Assembly: GCF_012568845.1 (NCBI RefSeq)
Contig: NZ_CP046194.1
Span: forward strand, 70,873-125,952
Length of the DNA: 55,080 bases
Source of the DNA: Enterobacteriaceae endosymbiont of Donacia cincticornis
GTDB lineage: Bacteria; Pseudomonadota; Gammaproteobacteria; Enterobacterales; Enterobacteriaceae
Direction of reading: 5' to 3'
Under the pieces are notes generated by a model. It was given only the letters and a program-made list of their open reading frames with translations. It was not told the origin of the DNA and made no database searches. Positions 8,441 through 18,462 of the stretch are shown one piece after another. The stretch's first letter is position 1. The number at the start of each line of letters is the position of its first letter. The position numbers and the translations under genes were made by a program.

Positions 8441-9196
8441 ATGTTATTTAAAAATTTTACATTAAAAAATAAAATAGCTTTAATAACAGGAGCTAATAAA
8501 GGAATAGGACATAGTATTGCTAATACATTAGCAATGTATGGAGCCTATGTAATAGGAACATCTACAACTACTACAGGAGTTAAAAAAATTAATAATTATT
8601 TAGGAAAAAATGGTACAGGTTTAGTTCTTGATTTAAAAAATAAATCACCTTATATTATAAGTAATTTAATTAGATACATTATTAAAAAATTTAAAAGTAT
8701 AGATATACTTATTAATAATGCTGGAATTTTATCTGATACGTTAGTTATAAAAATGAAAGATTATCAATGGGATGATGTTTTACAAATTAATTTGACTTCT
8801 GTTTTTAGAATTTCTAAAGAAGTTATTTATTATATGATTAAAAAATCATTTGGAAGAATAATTACAATTGGTTCTATTATAGGAACAATAGGTAATATAG
8901 GCCAAGCTAATTACGCAGCATCTAAATCAGGTATTATAGGTTTTAGTAGATCTTTAGCAAAGGAAGTAGCTTTTAAAAATATTACTGTTAATGTAATATC
9001 TCCTGGTTATATTAAAACAGATATGACATTAAATCTTACAAAAAAGGATTATGCTAATATTATAGAAAAAATTCCATCCAAACGTTTTGGCGATCCTCAA
9101 GAAATAGCTGATGCTGTAATTTTTTTAGTTTCTGAAAAATCATCTTATATAACAGGAGAAGTACTTAATATTAATGGTGGTTTATATATGGGATAA
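8441..9196 (+). CDS. fabG: 3-oxoacyl-[ACP] reductase
   Basis: NADPH-dependent reductase of the fatty-acid elongation cycle, a short-chain dehydrogenase. It has 251 residues (244 in E. coli). It shows the cofactor motif TGANKGIGHSIA near residue 18, the structural NNAGIL, catalytic Ser in GSIIGTIG, catalytic Tyr and Lys in NYAASKSG, PGYIKTDMT, and the C-terminal end SSYITGEVLNINGGLYMG. All catalytic residues are present. It starts 10 bases after the fabD frame ends, in the order fabD-fabG-acpP-fabF, probably one transcript. NADPH could come from the PntAB complex encoded at the left end (inference). Confidence 0.97.
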   Translation: MLFKNFTLKNKIALITGANKGIGHSIANTLAMYGAYVIGTSTTTTGVKKINNYLGKNGTGLVLDLKNKSPYIISNLIRYIIKKFKSIDILINNAGILSDTLVIKMKDYQWDDVLQINLTSVFRISKEVIYYMIKKSFGRIITIGSIIGTIGNIGQANYAASKSGIIGFSRSLAKEVAFKNITVNVISPGYIKTDMTLNLTKKDYANIIEKIPSKRFGDPQEIADAVIFLVSEKSSYITGEVLNINGGLYMG

Positions 9197-9247
9197 TTTA
9201 TTTTTAAAAAATTATTTTAAAATTTTTTATAGGAAAATATAAAGAGT

Positions 9248-9493
9248 ATGAGTAATTCTATTACTAAACGTGTTAAAAAAATTATTATTAATAAATTAGG
9301 AATAACAAAAAAAAATATTACTATGTCTTCTTCTTTTAAGAAAGATTTAGGTGCTGATTCACTTGATACTATTGAAATTATTATGGCTTTAGAAGAAGAA
9401 TTTAATATTGAAATATTGGATGAAGATGCAGAAAAAATTACTAATCTTAAAGAAGCTGTAAATTATATTCAAAATTTTAAAAAAAAATTATAG
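9248..9493 (+). CDS. acpP: Acyl carrier protein
   Basis: Carries growing acyl chains on a 4'-phosphopantetheine arm. It has 81 residues (78 in E. coli). The attachment site is Ser38 in [12 protein letters not shown], followed by the acidic helix [20 protein letters not shown] that FAS enzymes dock to. It lies between fabG and fabF, 51 bases downstream of fabG. A 9-bp stem-loop immediately after the stop could raise its transcript level over fabF, as is usual for this highly expressed protein. Acidic composition stands out against the Lys-rich neighbours and shows strong constraint. Confidence 0.98.
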   Translation: MSNSITKRVKKIIINKLGITKKNITMSSSFKKDLGADSLDTIEIIMALEEEFNIEILDEDAEKITNLKEAVNYIQNFKKKL

Positions 9494-9495
9494 GA

Positions 9496-9522
9496 ATATA
9501 GTAAAAATATATATTACTATAT
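9496..9522 (+). terminator. Stem-loop between acpP and fabF
   Basis: ATATAGTAA at 9496-9504 and TTACTATAT at 9514-9522 form a perfect 9-bp stem with a 9-base loop, beginning 3 bases after the acpP stop. No T tract follows, so it is more likely an RNA-end stabiliser or partial terminator than a strong terminator. The role is inferred only from position. Confidence 0.4.
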
Positions 9523-9570
9523 CTAATAGATAGATGATTATATTATCAATATAATATATTAAAAAATATA

Positions 9571-10815
9571 ATGTTAAAACGTAGAAGAGTAGTTATTACT
9601 GGTATTGGAATGATTACTCCAATAGGTTCTAAAGTAGAATCTAATTGGTTTAATCTTATTAATGGTAATAGTGGAATTAGTTTAATTAATACTTTTAATA
9701 CCAGTAAATATAAAACTAAAATTGCTGGATTAATAAAAAATTTTAAATATCAAAATAGTATTTTTTCAAATAAAAAAAAAAATATTGATTTATTTATTCA
9801 ATATGGCTTAATAGCTTGTAAAGAAGCTATTAAAAATTCTGGTTTAATATTTAATAAATATAATAATCCTAGATTTGGAGTATTAATAGGTTCTGGTTTA
9901 GGAGGTATTAATTTAATAGAAAAAAATAATTATATTCTACATAAAAAAGGTCCTAATAAAATTAATCCATTTTTTTTAACATCTACCATTATGAGTATGA
10001 TTACAGGTAATATTGCCATAGATTATAAATTAACTGGACCTAGTTTATCTATTAATACGGCTTGTAGTTCTGGTATTCATAATATTGGGATTGCTTTTAA
10101 AATTATTGCTTATAATGATGCTGATATAATGATAACAGGAGCTACAGAAAAAGCTGTAACTCCTTTAAGTCTAGCTGGTTTTAGTGCAATGAAAGTATTA
10201 TCTAAAAGAAATAATGAACCTAAAAAAGCAAGTAGACCTTGGGATAAAGATAGAGATGGATTTGTTATTGGAGATGGAGCTGGTATTCTAATTTTAGAAG
10301 AATATAATCATGCAAAAAAAAGAAATGCAAATATTATTGCTGAATTAGTTGGTTTTGGAATGAGTAATGATGCATATCATATAACTTCTCCACCAATAAA
10401 TGGTGAAGGAGCACAATTAGCGATGATAAATGCATTAAAAGATGCACGTCTTAATCCAGAAAATATAAAATATATAAATGCACATAGTGCATCAACTATA
10501 TTAGGCGATATTTCTGAAGTTAACGCTATTAAAAAAATATTTAAAAATAATCATAATAAATTATTTGTAAGTTCCACAAAATCAATTACTGGACATTTAT
10601 TGGGTGCTGCAGGTGCTATAGCATCTATTTATTCTATTTTATCTTTAAAAAACCAAATTGTTCCAGGAACTATTAATTTAGATAATCCTGATAAAAATCT
10701 AGATTTAGATTTTATTCCAAATATATCTCGTGATGTATATAACATGAAATATGTATTATGTAATTCTTTTGGTTTTGGAGGAACTAATGGGTCATTAGTA
10801 TTTAAAAAAATATAG
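9571..10815 (+). CDS. fabF: 3-oxoacyl-[ACP] synthase II
   Basis: Condensing enzyme that elongates acyl-ACP with malonyl-ACP. It has 414 residues (413 in E. coli), full length. The active-site triad is present: Cys165 (NTACSSGIHN), His305 (NAHSAST) and His342 (KSITGHLLGAAGA). The usual HGTST around the first His reads HSAST, which is unusual. FGFGGTNGSLVF closes the protein. It follows acpP by 77 bases. Because fabH is absent from its usual place upstream of fabD, FabF (or a FabB elsewhere) may also have to start chains from malonyl-ACP; this is inference. Confidence 0.96.
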   Translation: MLKRRRVVITGIGMITPIGSKVESNWFNLINGNSGISLINTFNTSKYKTKIAGLIKNFKYQNSIFSNKKKNIDLFIQYGLIACKEAIKNSGLIFNKYNNPRFGVLIGSGLGGINLIEKNNYILHKKGPNKINPFFLTSTIMSMITGNIAIDYKLTGPSLSINTACSSGIHNIGIAFKIIAYNDADIMITGATEKAVTPLSLAGFSAMKVLSKRNNEPKKASRPWDKDRDGFVIGDGAGILILEEYNHAKKRNANIIAELVGFGMSNDAYHITSPPINGEGAQLAMINALKDARLNPENIKYINAHSASTILGDISEVNAIKKIFKNNHNKLFVSSTKSITGHLLGAAGAIASIYSILSLKNQIVPGTINLDNPDKNLDLDFIPNISRDVYNMKYVLCNSFGFGGTNGSLVFKKI

Positions 10816-10868
10816 TTTATTATCAATAAATTTAAAGAAATTAATAACAGAAATTTTTTACAAAAATA

Positions 10869-10887
10869 TACTTCTTTTTAAGAAGTA
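10869..10887 (+). terminator. Stem-loop downstream of fabF
   Basis: TACTTCTT at 10869-10876 and AAGAAGTA at 10880-10887 form a perfect 8-bp stem with a TTT loop, in the 135-base gap between fabF and tmk. No clear T tract follows. It may end the fab transcript; the rest of the gap shows nothing recognisable. Confidence 0.4.
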
Positions 10888-10950
10888 ATAAATATGTATG
10901 ATAATATATTATATTTATTAATTTTTAAAATAAGTACTAAAATATAAAAA

Positions 10951-11571
10951 ATGAAATATACAAAATTTATTGTAGTAGAAGGAATAAATGGATCAGGAAA
11001 ATCTACAATATGTAATTATATATTGAAATTACTTAATAAGTTACATATTTATAATGTAATTAAAATACATGAACCAGGTAGTACACCTGTTGCTGAAAAA
11101 TTAAGAAATATTATTAAATTTTCTACAGGAGAAATTTTTTCTTATAAAACAGAATTATTATTAATATATGCTGCAAGATTACAATTATTAGATAATATTA
11201 TTAGACCTAATATAAATAAAAATTGGATATTATCAGATAGATATGATTTATCTACATATGCCTATCAAATAGGAGGAAGAGGATTAAATAAAAATCATGT
11301 AATATTTTTACAAAAATTTATTAATAATAATATAAGACCAAATATAACTATTTATTTAGATGTAAATCCAGTTATTGCTTTACAAAGAATAGATTCTAAT
11401 CTAGAAGATAGAATTGAGAAAGAATCTATAAATTTTTTTTCTAAAGTAAGATGTTTTTATATAAAAATGGCAAAAAAAGATAAAACCATTAAAATGGTTA
11501 ATGCTAATAAAAATTTAAAAGATGTAAAATTTTCAGTTAAAAATATTATTAATAAATTAATTAATATATAA
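10951..11571 (+). CDS. tmk: Thymidylate kinase
   Basis: Phosphorylates dTMP to dTDP for DNA synthesis. It has 206 residues (213 in E. coli). The P-loop is EGINGSGKST (about residues 11-20). The DRYDLSTYAYQIGGRG segment binds dTMP, and YLDVNPVIALQRI precedes a lid region (EDRIEKE). The gene ends one base before the holB start, so the two are co-transcribed and perhaps translationally coupled. In E. coli pabC and yceG (mltG) lie between fabF and tmk; neither is present here. Confidence 0.96.
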   Translation: MKYTKFIVVEGINGSGKSTICNYILKLLNKLHIYNVIKIHEPGSTPVAEKLRNIIKFSTGEIFSYKTELLLIYAARLQLLDNIIRPNINKNWILSDRYDLSTYAYQIGGRGLNKNHVIFLQKFINNNIRPNITIYLDVNPVIALQRIDSNLEDRIEKESINFFSKVRCFYIKMAKKDKTIKMVNANKNLKDVKFSVKNIINKLINI

Positions 11572-11572
11572 T

Positions 11573-12574
11573 ATGAAAAAAAATTTATTGTATCCTTGGT
11601 TAAGGGATTATTATAGTGAAATTATTTATCAATTTCAAAAAAAAAAAAATTATACAGCTTATATTTTTTGTTCTTTGAATGGATTAGGTATAACTTCTTT
11701 AATTTTAGAATTAATTAAATGGATTTTTTGTATTAATAAGCAACAAATATATAGTTGTTCTATATGTAATAATTGTATTTTAGTAAAAAAAAATATACAT
11801 CCTGATTTGTATATTTTACAAAATAAAATGAAACAAATTTATATTGGGATAGATTGTATTAGAAGTTTAATTGATAAAATTTCTCAAACACCTCATAAAG
11901 GAACTAGTAAAATTATATGGTTTCCAAACTCTAAAAAATTAAATGATTTTTCTAGTAATGCTCTTTTAAAAATTTTAGAAGAACCTCCTAAAAATACTTA
12001 TTTTTTTTTACAGTGTAATAATAAAAATGAATTATTACCTACTATATATAGTAGGTGTCAAATTTGGGATATTCATCCACCAAGTGAAAAAATAAGTATC
12101 TCATGGCTAATAAAAAATTTACAGAATAATCAGGTTTTAAAAAAACAATCTATAAAAAGTGCATTACGTATATGTAATTATACACCAATTAATGCATTAT
12201 ATTTATTAAATAATAATATATGGGAAAATAGAAATATTTTTTATAATATTTTAGTATCTTCATTTAAGAAAGATATTATGAATTTATTATCTATATTAGA
12301 TAATAATAATATTTTATTTTATTTAGATTGGATTTATTTAATTTTGTTAGATGTAATTAAATTACATCTAAAAATAGATTTAAAATTTTTTTATAATTTA
12401 GATCAGATTTCTGTTATCTATAAAATATCTAATATAATTTTTATAGATAAAATTATATTAATGATTAAAAAAATATTATTTTGTAAAAAAATATTGATAA
12501 AAATTGATACAATAAATCATAAATTAATAATAATTAATTTATTATTATCTTTAGATAAGATTTATAAATCTTAA
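11573..12574 (+). CDS. holB: DNA polymerase III subunit delta'
   Basis: Clamp-loader subunit that helps place the beta clamp on DNA. It has 333 residues (334 in E. coli). It shows the start [15 protein letters not shown], a zinc-module Cys cluster (SCSICNNC followed by HPDLY), the AAA+ core ([34 protein letters not shown]) and the SRC motif (TIYSRCQIW). The C-terminal third is poorly conserved and rich in Ile and Leu. It begins one base after tmk. tatD (ycfH), next in E. coli, is absent, and ptsG follows after 44 bases. delta' normally lacks a working Walker A, so its absence here is expected. Confidence 0.94.
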   Translation: MKKNLLYPWLRDYYSEIIYQFQKKKNYTAYIFCSLNGLGITSLILELIKWIFCINKQQIYSCSICNNCILVKKNIHPDLYILQNKMKQIYIGIDCIRSLIDKISQTPHKGTSKIIWFPNSKKLNDFSSNALLKILEEPPKNTYFFLQCNNKNELLPTIYSRCQIWDIHPPSEKISISWLIKNLQNNQVLKKQSIKSALRICNYTPINALYLLNNNIWENRNIFYNILVSSFKKDIMNLLSILDNNNILFYLDWIYLILLDVIKLHLKIDLKFFYNLDQISVIYKISNIIFIDKIILMIKKILFCKKILIKIDTINHKLIIINLLLSLDKIYKS

Positions 12575-12618
12575 TTATTTTTATTAATAAAATTTTAAAA
12601 TATGAATATAGGAATTAT

Positions 12619-14076
12619 ATGTTTAATAATACATTTGCTAATATGCAAAAAATAGGTAAATCTTTAATGTTACCAGTATCAATTTTACCTATAGCCGGTA
12701 TATTATTAGGTATTGGGTCAGCCAATTTTCATTGGTTACCTAATATTATTTCTACTATTATGGAAAAAACTGGTAGTTCTGTATTTGCTAATATTCCACT
12801 AATATTTTCTATTGGTGTAGCATTAGGATTTACTCAAAATAATGGTATATCTGCTCTAGCTTCTGTTGTTTCTTATAGTATTTTAACAAAAACTGTTGAA
12901 GTAATAATTCCAATATTATTACATAATCATGTTACACAACAAATAATAATACAAAAACATCTTACAGATACTGGTATTATAGGAGGTATTATTTCAGGTT
13001 CTATTGCAGCTTATATGTTTAATCGTTTTAATAATATTCAATTAGTAGAATACTTGGGTTTTTTTTCTGGAAAACGTTTTGTACCTATTGTTTCAGGATT
13101 AATATCTATTTTTATAGGTATATTGTTATCTTTAGTATGGATTCCTATCCAAAAAATAATACAATTGTTTTCATACTGGGCAGTTTATCAAAATCCAATA
13201 TTTGCATTTGGTATATACGGAATTATAGAAAGAACATTATTACCTTTTGGATTACACCATATTTGGAATGTTCCATTTCAAATGGAAATAGGTTCATTTT
13301 TTAGTAATGTTACAAAACAAATATATCATGGTGATATTGCTAGATATATAGCTGGAGATCCATCTGCAGGTAAATTAGCAGGCGGATTTTTATTTAAAAT
13401 GTATGGATTACCAGGAGCAGCTATTGCTATATGGCATACATCAAAAAAACAAAATAGAAGTAAAATTGGTAGTTTAATGTTATCAGCTGCATTAACATCC
13501 TTTCTTACAGGAATTACTGAACCTATAGAATTTTCTTTTATGTATGTAGCTCCATTATTATATGTAATTCATATTATTTTATCTGGATTATCTTTCCCTA
13601 TTTGTATTCTATTAGGAATGAGAAATGGAACTAGTTTTTCTCATGGATTAATTGATTTTATTATTTTAAGTGGTAATGGTTCAAAAATATGGTTATTTCC
13701 TATAATAGGAGTTATATATGCTATTATTTATTATATTATATTTAGGATAATAATTACTAAATTAAATTTACAAACACCAGGACGTGAAAAAATAGAAAAT
13801 GATATATATTATGATCATAATATATCTTCAAATTATGGGGAAAAATTAGTAATAGCTTTTGGAGGAAAAAAAAATATTACTAATTTAGATGCATGTATCA
13901 CTAGATTACGTATAAGTGTTTTAGACATTAACAAAGTTAATAAAAAAGAGTTAAAATTATTAGGAGCTTCAGCTGTCATTATTTCAGGTAATGGGGTGCA
14001 AGCTGTTTTTGGAACTAAATCTGATAATTTAAAAACAGAAATGGATAATTTTATACAAAATACTTATGATAAATAA
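12619..14076 (+). CDS. ptsG: PTS glucose transporter subunit IIBC
   Basis: Inner-membrane permease that takes up glucose and phosphorylates it to glucose-6-phosphate. It has 485 residues (477 in E. coli). The N-terminal EIIC domain is hydrophobic and contains [20 protein letters not shown] and the sugar-site segment [13 protein letters not shown]. The C-terminal EIIB domain has the phosphorylated Cys426 in [11 protein letters not shown]. It needs EI, HPr and EIIA(Glc), none of which is in this window. The start ATG follows AGGAATTAT. It overlaps a possible early ATG for hinT, whose real start is probably 14102. It feeds the glycolytic genes gapA, pgk and fbaA seen elsewhere here. Confidence 0.95.
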   Translation: MFNNTFANMQKIGKSLMLPVSILPIAGILLGIGSANFHWLPNIISTIMEKTGSSVFANIPLIFSIGVALGFTQNNGISALASVVSYSILTKTVEVIIPILLHNHVTQQIIIQKHLTDTGIIGGIISGSIAAYMFNRFNNIQLVEYLGFFSGKRFVPIVSGLISIFIGILLSLVWIPIQKIIQLFSYWAVYQNPIFAFGIYGIIERTLLPFGLHHIWNVPFQMEIGSFFSNVTKQIYHGDIARYIAGDPSAGKLAGGFLFKMYGLPGAAIAIWHTSKKQNRSKIGSLMLSAALTSFLTGITEPIEFSFMYVAPLLYVIHIILSGLSFPICILLGMRNGTSFSHGLIDFIILSGNGSKIWLFPIIGVIYAIIYYIIFRIIITKLNLQTPGREKIENDIYYDHNISSNYGEKLVIAFGGKKNITNLDACITRLRISVLDINKVNKKELKLLGASAVIISGNGVQAVFGTKSDNLKTEMDNFIQNTYDK

Positions 14077-14101
14077 ATTAAAAATTAATTTTTATATAAT
14101 T

Positions 14102-14452
14102 ATGAATAATAAAAATAATATATTTCAAAAAATTTTATCTAAAAAAATAAATACTAATATTATTTATCAAGATAAATTAGTTACAGCTTTTAATGATATA
14201 AAACCTTTAAGTCCAATACATATTTTAATCATACCTAATATTTTTATAAATACACTTAATAATATTAACAAACATCATGAATTACTTTTAGGTAGAATGT
14301 TATTGGTAGCTTCTAAACTAGCTAAAAAAAAATGTATTAATAATAGTGGTTATAGAATTGTAATTAATTGTAATAATCATGGATGTCAAACAATATTTTA
14401 TTTACATATGCATTTATTAGGAGGAAGACAAGGCACAAAAATTTTTTTTTAA
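14102..14452 (+). CDS. hinT: HIT-family purine nucleoside phosphoramidase HinT
   Basis: Hydrolyses adenosine phosphoramidates. I start at ATG 14102 (MNNKNNIFQKILSKK), which matches the E. coli start, giving 116 residues; an upstream in-frame ATG at 14066 overlaps ptsG and adds 12 unrelated residues. Conserved parts are YQDKLVTAFNDIKPLSPIHI and GYRIVINCNNHG. The histidine triad HxHxH reads Y100-L-H102-M-H104: the nucleophilic middle His and the last His are kept, but the first is Tyr. The C-terminus (LGGRQGTKIFF) is a little short. It follows ptsG as in E. coli (fhuE between them is gone). It may have reduced activity. Confidence 0.9.
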   Translation: MNNKNNIFQKILSKKINTNIIYQDKLVTAFNDIKPLSPIHILIIPNIFINTLNNINKHHELLLGRMLLVASKLAKKKCINNSGYRIVINCNNHGCQTIFYLHMHLLGGRQGTKIFF

Positions 14453-14469
14453 ATTTATTTTTTAATAAA

Positions 14470-14507
14470 TTTGCTATGTATTTAAAAAAATTAAATAACA
14501 TAGCAAA
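14470..14507. terminator. Bidirectional stem-loop terminator between hinT and gapA
   Basis: TTTGCTATGT at 14470-14479 pairs perfectly with ACATAGCAAA at 14498-14507. The loop itself contains a further pair (ATTTAA/TTAAAT). T-rich sequence flanks both sides, and it lies between convergent genes, so it can serve as an intrinsic terminator in both directions. Confidence 0.75.
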
Positions 14508-14517
14508 ATTTTTAATT

Positions 14518-15516
14518 TTAATTAAAAATATGTGATATTAAATCTAATATTTTATAAGAATATCCTGTTTCATTATCATACCAAGCAATTAATTTAAAAA
14601 AATTATTACTAATAGAAATACTTGCATTTTTATCAAAAATAGATGTTAAAATTGATCCATTAAAATCACTTGATACAACATGATCTTCTGTATAACCAAC
14701 AACATTTTTCATATAATTATTGGATGCAAATTTAATTACTTTACAAATATCTGATAATGTAGTATTTTTAATTGTTTTAACAGTAAAATCAACTACAGAA
14801 ACATTTGGAATAGGAACTCTTAGTGATATACCAGTTAATTTATTATATAATTCTGGTAAAACTATTCCTACTGCTTTTGCAGCACCTGTACTTGAAGGAA
14901 TAATATTTTGATATGCACCTCTACCCCCTCTCCAATCTCTAGTAGAAGCACTATCTACAGTTTTTTGAGTTGAAGTTACTGCATGTATGGTAGTCATAAG
15001 TCCATTTTCAATGATATAATTATCATTAATGATTTTTGCTAATGGAGCTAAACAATTAGTTGTACATGAAGCATTAGAAATAATATTTTCACCATTATAA
15101 TTTTGAAAATTAACTCCTTTCACATACATAGGTATAGTATTATCTTTAGGAGGAGCAGTAATAATAACTTTTTTAGCTCCAGCAAAAATATGTTTTTCTG
15201 CTAATTTTTTTGTTAAAAAAATACCAGTAGATTCAACTACAACATCAATTTTTAAATCATCCCATTTTAATTTAATAGGATCTGATTCAGAAAAAATATG
15301 TATAATATTATTATTAATAATTAAATTATTATTATTAATTTTAATTTTATCATTAAACATACCATGAGTAGAATCATATTTTATCATATATGCAATATAA
15401 TTTATTTCTAACAAATCATTAATAGCTATAATTTTAATTTTAGTATTTTTTTGAGCAGCTCGAAAAAAAATACGTCCTATTCTACCAAATCCATTAATAG
15501 CAACTCTAATAGACAT
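14518..15516 (-). CDS. gapA: Glyceraldehyde-3-phosphate dehydrogenase
   Basis: Glycolytic enzyme, NAD-dependent. It has 332 residues (331 in E. coli). N-terminal NAD site INGFGRIGR; catalytic Cys in [12 protein letters not shown]; catalytic His in [10 protein letters not shown]; phosphate-binding [11 protein letters not shown]-terminal WYDNETGYS. All catalytic residues are present. The start ATG is preceded by a strong AGGAG, in keeping with high expression, and by a small palindrome (15532-15548). It lies downstream of sppA on the same strand and is separated from hinT by a bidirectional terminator. Confidence 0.98.
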   Translation of the reverse strand: MSIRVAINGFGRIGRIFFRAAQKNTKIKIIAINDLLEINYIAYMIKYDSTHGMFNDKIKINNNNLIINNNIIHIFSESDPIKLKWDDLKIDVVVESTGIFLTKKLAEKHIFAGAKKVIITAPPKDNTIPMYVKGVNFQNYNGENIISNASCTTNCLAPLAKIINDNYIIENGLMTTIHAVTSTQKTVDSASTRDWRGGRGAYQNIIPSSTGAAKAVGIVLPELYNKLTGISLRVPIPNVSVVDFTVKTIKNTTLSDICKVIKFASNNYMKNVVGYTEDHVVSSDFNGSILTSIFDKNASISISNNFFKLIAWYDNETGYSYKILDLISHIFN

Positions 15517-15531
15517 TAAAATCTCCTAAAT

Positions 15532-15548
15532 CTATTTTATTAAAATAG
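15532..15548 (-). promoter_or_regulatory. Small palindrome just upstream of the gapA ribosome-binding site
   Basis: CTATTTTA at 15532-15539 and TAAAATAG at 15541-15548 are perfect reverse complements around one base. It sits between the sppA stop and the gapA AGGAG site. It could terminate sppA, protect the gapA 5' end, or be chance at this composition. Confidence 0.3.
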
Positions 15549-15576
15549 AATAATTATATATAAAATTATTTATATT

Positions 15577-17367
15577 TTATTGAAAAAGTAAAGCATATGT
15601 TTTTTGAAAATTAAAAAAATCTATATTATTTATGAAAAATATATTATTAATAATATTAGATGTAATATAACTATTTATTTTTAAAAAAAAATCTGATATA
15701 TCTAAAACATCTGTATTTTCCCATTGTAATTCAATTTTTTTAATTTTTGTTAATTCAGAAATTTTTAATTTTGCATAATCAAAATCACCTAGATCATCAA
15801 TTAACCCATATTTTATAGCATCTTTCCCTAAAAAGATCATTCCATTAGCTATTTTTTTTACATTTTCAATAGGAAGATTTCTTTCTTTTGAAACTACACT
15901 AATAAATTTATCATAACCATTTTGGATAGTTAATTCTATTATTTTTTTTTCTATCGTAGATATTTTTTCACTTATAGAAAAATTAAATCTATCTGATATA
16001 TTTACACCATCTTGCTGAATACCGAATCTGTTTAATAAATCACTAAAATTATATATGATACTAAATATTCCAATTGAACCAGTTAAACTAGAAGGATCAG
16101 CAATTATAAAATCTGCCGCTGTAGAAATCCAATATGCTCCTGATGCTGCTACTTTACCCATTAAAACAACTATAGGTTTATGAACTTTTTTTAATAAAAT
16201 TAATTCATCATAAATAGCTTGTGCTGCTTTTATATCACCACCTGGACTATTTATTCTTAATATTAAACCTTTAATATGAGGATTTTTATAAACTTTATGT
16301 ATTGCTTTTGTAATAATATTACTATTATTTTTACCGTATATCATTATTCCGTTTATTGTTATAACAGAAATATTACTCTGATTATCTTTTATTATACTAC
16401 TTTTTTCTATATTAACTTTAATATAATTATTAATATCAATTTTATTATATGTTTTTTCTTTACCAACACCAAAAGTTTTTATCATTTCTTCTTCAAATTC
16501 ATCATTATTAGAGATTTTATCTATTAATTTATTTTGTAAAGCAAATAATGCTAAATCTCCATGAGATTTCTCAAGAGAAATTAAAAAATCTTTATTTGTA
16601 GGAAAAATTTTTTTAAAAGTTAATTTTCTATTTGTAGTTATAGTTGTCAAATAATCACACCAAATATTATTAATTAATTTACTTAAAATAATTTTATTAT
16701 TATTAGACATATTATTTCTGAGTATAGGCTCAACTGCAGATTTATATTCTCCTATTCTAAATATATAAGTATTTATTTTTAATTTTTGTAATAAATCTTT
16801 AATAAAAAATTTTTTAAAACTAAAACCATGTAATTTTACATAACCATATGGTGATAAAAAAATTTTATTAGCAAAACTAGCTAAATAATATTGATTTTGA
16901 TCATATGAATCTGAAATTGCATATATTTTTTTTCCTGTTGATTTAAAATCATTTAAATATTTACCTATATAACGTAATGTTGGTAAATCATGAATATTTA
17001 AATTATGTAATTTTAATATAATTCCACTTACATTCTTATCCTGTTTTGCATATTTTATTGCTTGAACTATATTTAGTATAGAATTATTATCTTTTTTTAT
17101 TAATTTATTAAATAATTCTATTTTTTTATTTTTTTGATAAAAAGAATCATCAGTTAAATTTTCATTAAAATTGATTTCTAAAACTTGATTCTTTTTTTTT
17201 AACATTTTGTCATTAATATTTTTTTGATGATGAATGTTATATATGTAATAACAAAATAAAGATATTAATAATATAAAAATTATATTTATTATTAATATTC
17301 TAGTAAAATTAATTAATGACCATAGGTAATAAAAAAAAGATTTTACTAAATTAAATAATTTAATCAT
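15577..17367 (-). CDS. sppA: Signal peptide peptidase SppA (protease IV)
   Basis: Inner-membrane serine protease that degrades cleaved signal peptides. It has 596 residues (618 in E. coli). A membrane anchor lies at about residues 24-45 (LIINIIFILLISLFCYYIYN). The Ser/Lys dyad is exactly where E. coli has it: Lys209 in GEYKSAVEP and Ser409 in VAASGAYWIS. The two-repeat fold is complete, with NSPGGDIKAAQAIYDEL, TGSIGIF and GMIFLGKDAIKYGLIDDLGD. It follows xthA by 30 bases on the minus strand. A full-length copy implies that Sec-dependent export still produces signal peptides needing clearance. Confidence 0.95.
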   Translation of the reverse strand: MIKLFNLVKSFFYYLWSLINFTRILIINIIFILLISLFCYYIYNIHHQKNINDKMLKKKNQVLEINFNENLTDDSFYQKNKKIELFNKLIKKDNNSILNIVQAIKYAKQDKNVSGIILKLHNLNIHDLPTLRYIGKYLNDFKSTGKKIYAISDSYDQNQYYLASFANKIFLSPYGYVKLHGFSFKKFFIKDLLQKLKINTYIFRIGEYKSAVEPILRNNMSNNNKIILSKLINNIWCDYLTTITTNRKLTFKKIFPTNKDFLISLEKSHGDLALFALQNKLIDKISNNDEFEEEMIKTFGVGKEKTYNKIDINNYIKVNIEKSSIIKDNQSNISVITINGIMIYGKNNSNIITKAIHKVYKNPHIKGLILRINSPGGDIKAAQAIYDELILLKKVHKPIVVLMGKVAASGAYWISTAADFIIADPSSLTGSIGIFSIIYNFSDLLNRFGIQQDGVNISDRFNFSISEKISTIEKKIIELTIQNGYDKFISVVSKERNLPIENVKKIANGMIFLGKDAIKYGLIDDLGDFDYAKLKISELTKIKKIELQWENTDVLDISDFFLKINSYITSNIINNIFFINNIDFFNFQKTYALLFQ

Positions 17368-17397
17368 TTGTCACCTAATTCTTCTAAATAAAATTTA

Positions 17398-18204
17398 TTA
17401 AATAATTTTTAAATTTACCCAAATAGGAGCATGATCTGAAGGTTTTATTAAGTTACGAATATTATATTCTATATTTGAATTTATATAATATTTTCTTAAT
17501 GAATTAGTAATTAAAATATTATCAATTCTTAATCCTTTATTTAAAAAAAATTTATTCGATCTATAATCAAACCAAGAAAATTTATTACTTGTAAAAGGAT
17601 TCATTAATCTCCAAATATCAAATAGACCCCAGTTAAGTAATTTATTAATATAAAACCTTTCCTCTGGTAAAAAAGAACATATTCCTTGTTCTAACCATTT
17701 TAGACGATTCTTATTTCCTATCCCAATATCTAAATCAGTTATACTAATATTAGTATCTCCCATAATTATAATATGATTATTAGGATTTAATTTTTTTTTT
17801 ATAAAATAATATAAATTTTTTAAAAAATTTATTTTGTATTTAAATTTTATATAATTATGTTTATTACCTCCTTGAGGAAAATAACAATTTATAATTTTTA
17901 TATTACCAATAGAACTATCTAAATCAACCATTATTAATCTTTTTTGATTATTATAATTTTCTAAAAATTCTTTTTTTATATTAAAAATTTTTTTTTTACT
18001 TAATATTGCTACTCCAGAATATTGTGGTTGTCCACATATATAAGAATTATATCCTAATTTACATATTTTTTCTTTAGGAAAATTTTTATTATTTACTTTT
18101 ATTTCTTGTAATCCAATTATATCAGGATTATATATTTTTATCAGTAATGTTAATTGATGAAAATGTGCCCTTATACCATTTATATTAAATGAGAAAATTT
18201 TCAT
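17398..18204 (-). CDS. xthA: Exodeoxyribonuclease III
   Basis: AP endonuclease and 3'-5' exonuclease for base-excision repair. It has 268 residues, the E. coli length. Metal and catalytic residues are in place: SFNINGIRAH, Glu in GLQEIKV, MGDTNIS (Asp/Asn), RIDNILI and the final SDHAPIWV (Asp-His). It is followed after 30 bases by sppA. A 258-base spacer separates it from ychF upstream; apart from the hairpin at 18411-18441 I see nothing in that spacer but A+T. Confidence 0.96.
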   Translation of the reverse strand: MKIFSFNINGIRAHFHQLTLLIKIYNPDIIGLQEIKVNNKNFPKEKICKLGYNSYICGQPQYSGVAILSKKKIFNIKKEFLENYNNQKRLIMVDLDSSIGNIKIINCYFPQGGNKHNYIKFKYKINFLKNLYYFIKKKLNPNNHIIIMGDTNISITDLDIGIGNKNRLKWLEQGICSFLPEERFYINKLLNWGLFDIWRLMNPFTSNKFSWFDYRSNKFFLNKGLRIDNILITNSLRKYYINSNIEYNIRNLIKPSDHAPIWVNLKII

Positions 18205-18410
18205 AAAAACTTTAATTAATATATTGTTTTTTAAAAACTTTTTAAAATCTTTTTAAATAAAAATAATTTTCTATATATTTTTATATATAATTATTTTTCT
18301 ATAAAAAATTTTTAAAATTAAAATATTTAAAAAAATTATAATATATATTATTTTAAATTTAATTAATAATAATATATTTTATATAAATTTAATTTTTATA
18401 AATTTTTGTT

Positions 18411-18441
18411 AAAAAAATAAAATTTATTACATAATAAATTT
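18411..18441 (-). terminator. Intrinsic terminator after ychF
   Basis: AAATTTATTA at 18420-18429 and TAATAAATTT at 18432-18441 form a 10-bp stem. On the minus strand it is followed by TTATTTTTTT, the usual order of hairpin then T tract. It lies 22 bases past the ychF stop, so it probably ends the prs-pth-ychF transcript. Confidence 0.55.
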
Positions 18442-18462
18442 ATTTTATATGAAAAATAAATT

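Noticed and set aside
12303..12574. holB C-terminal end as a separate decayed gene
   Set aside because: The low-complexity end is in frame and brings HolB to its normal length; poor conservation is usual for this domain.
18205..18410. A possible small RNA or gene in the xthA-ychF spacer
   Set aside because: The stretch is nearly pure A+T with no tRNA-like or conserved structure; only the ychF terminator at its far end can be supported.
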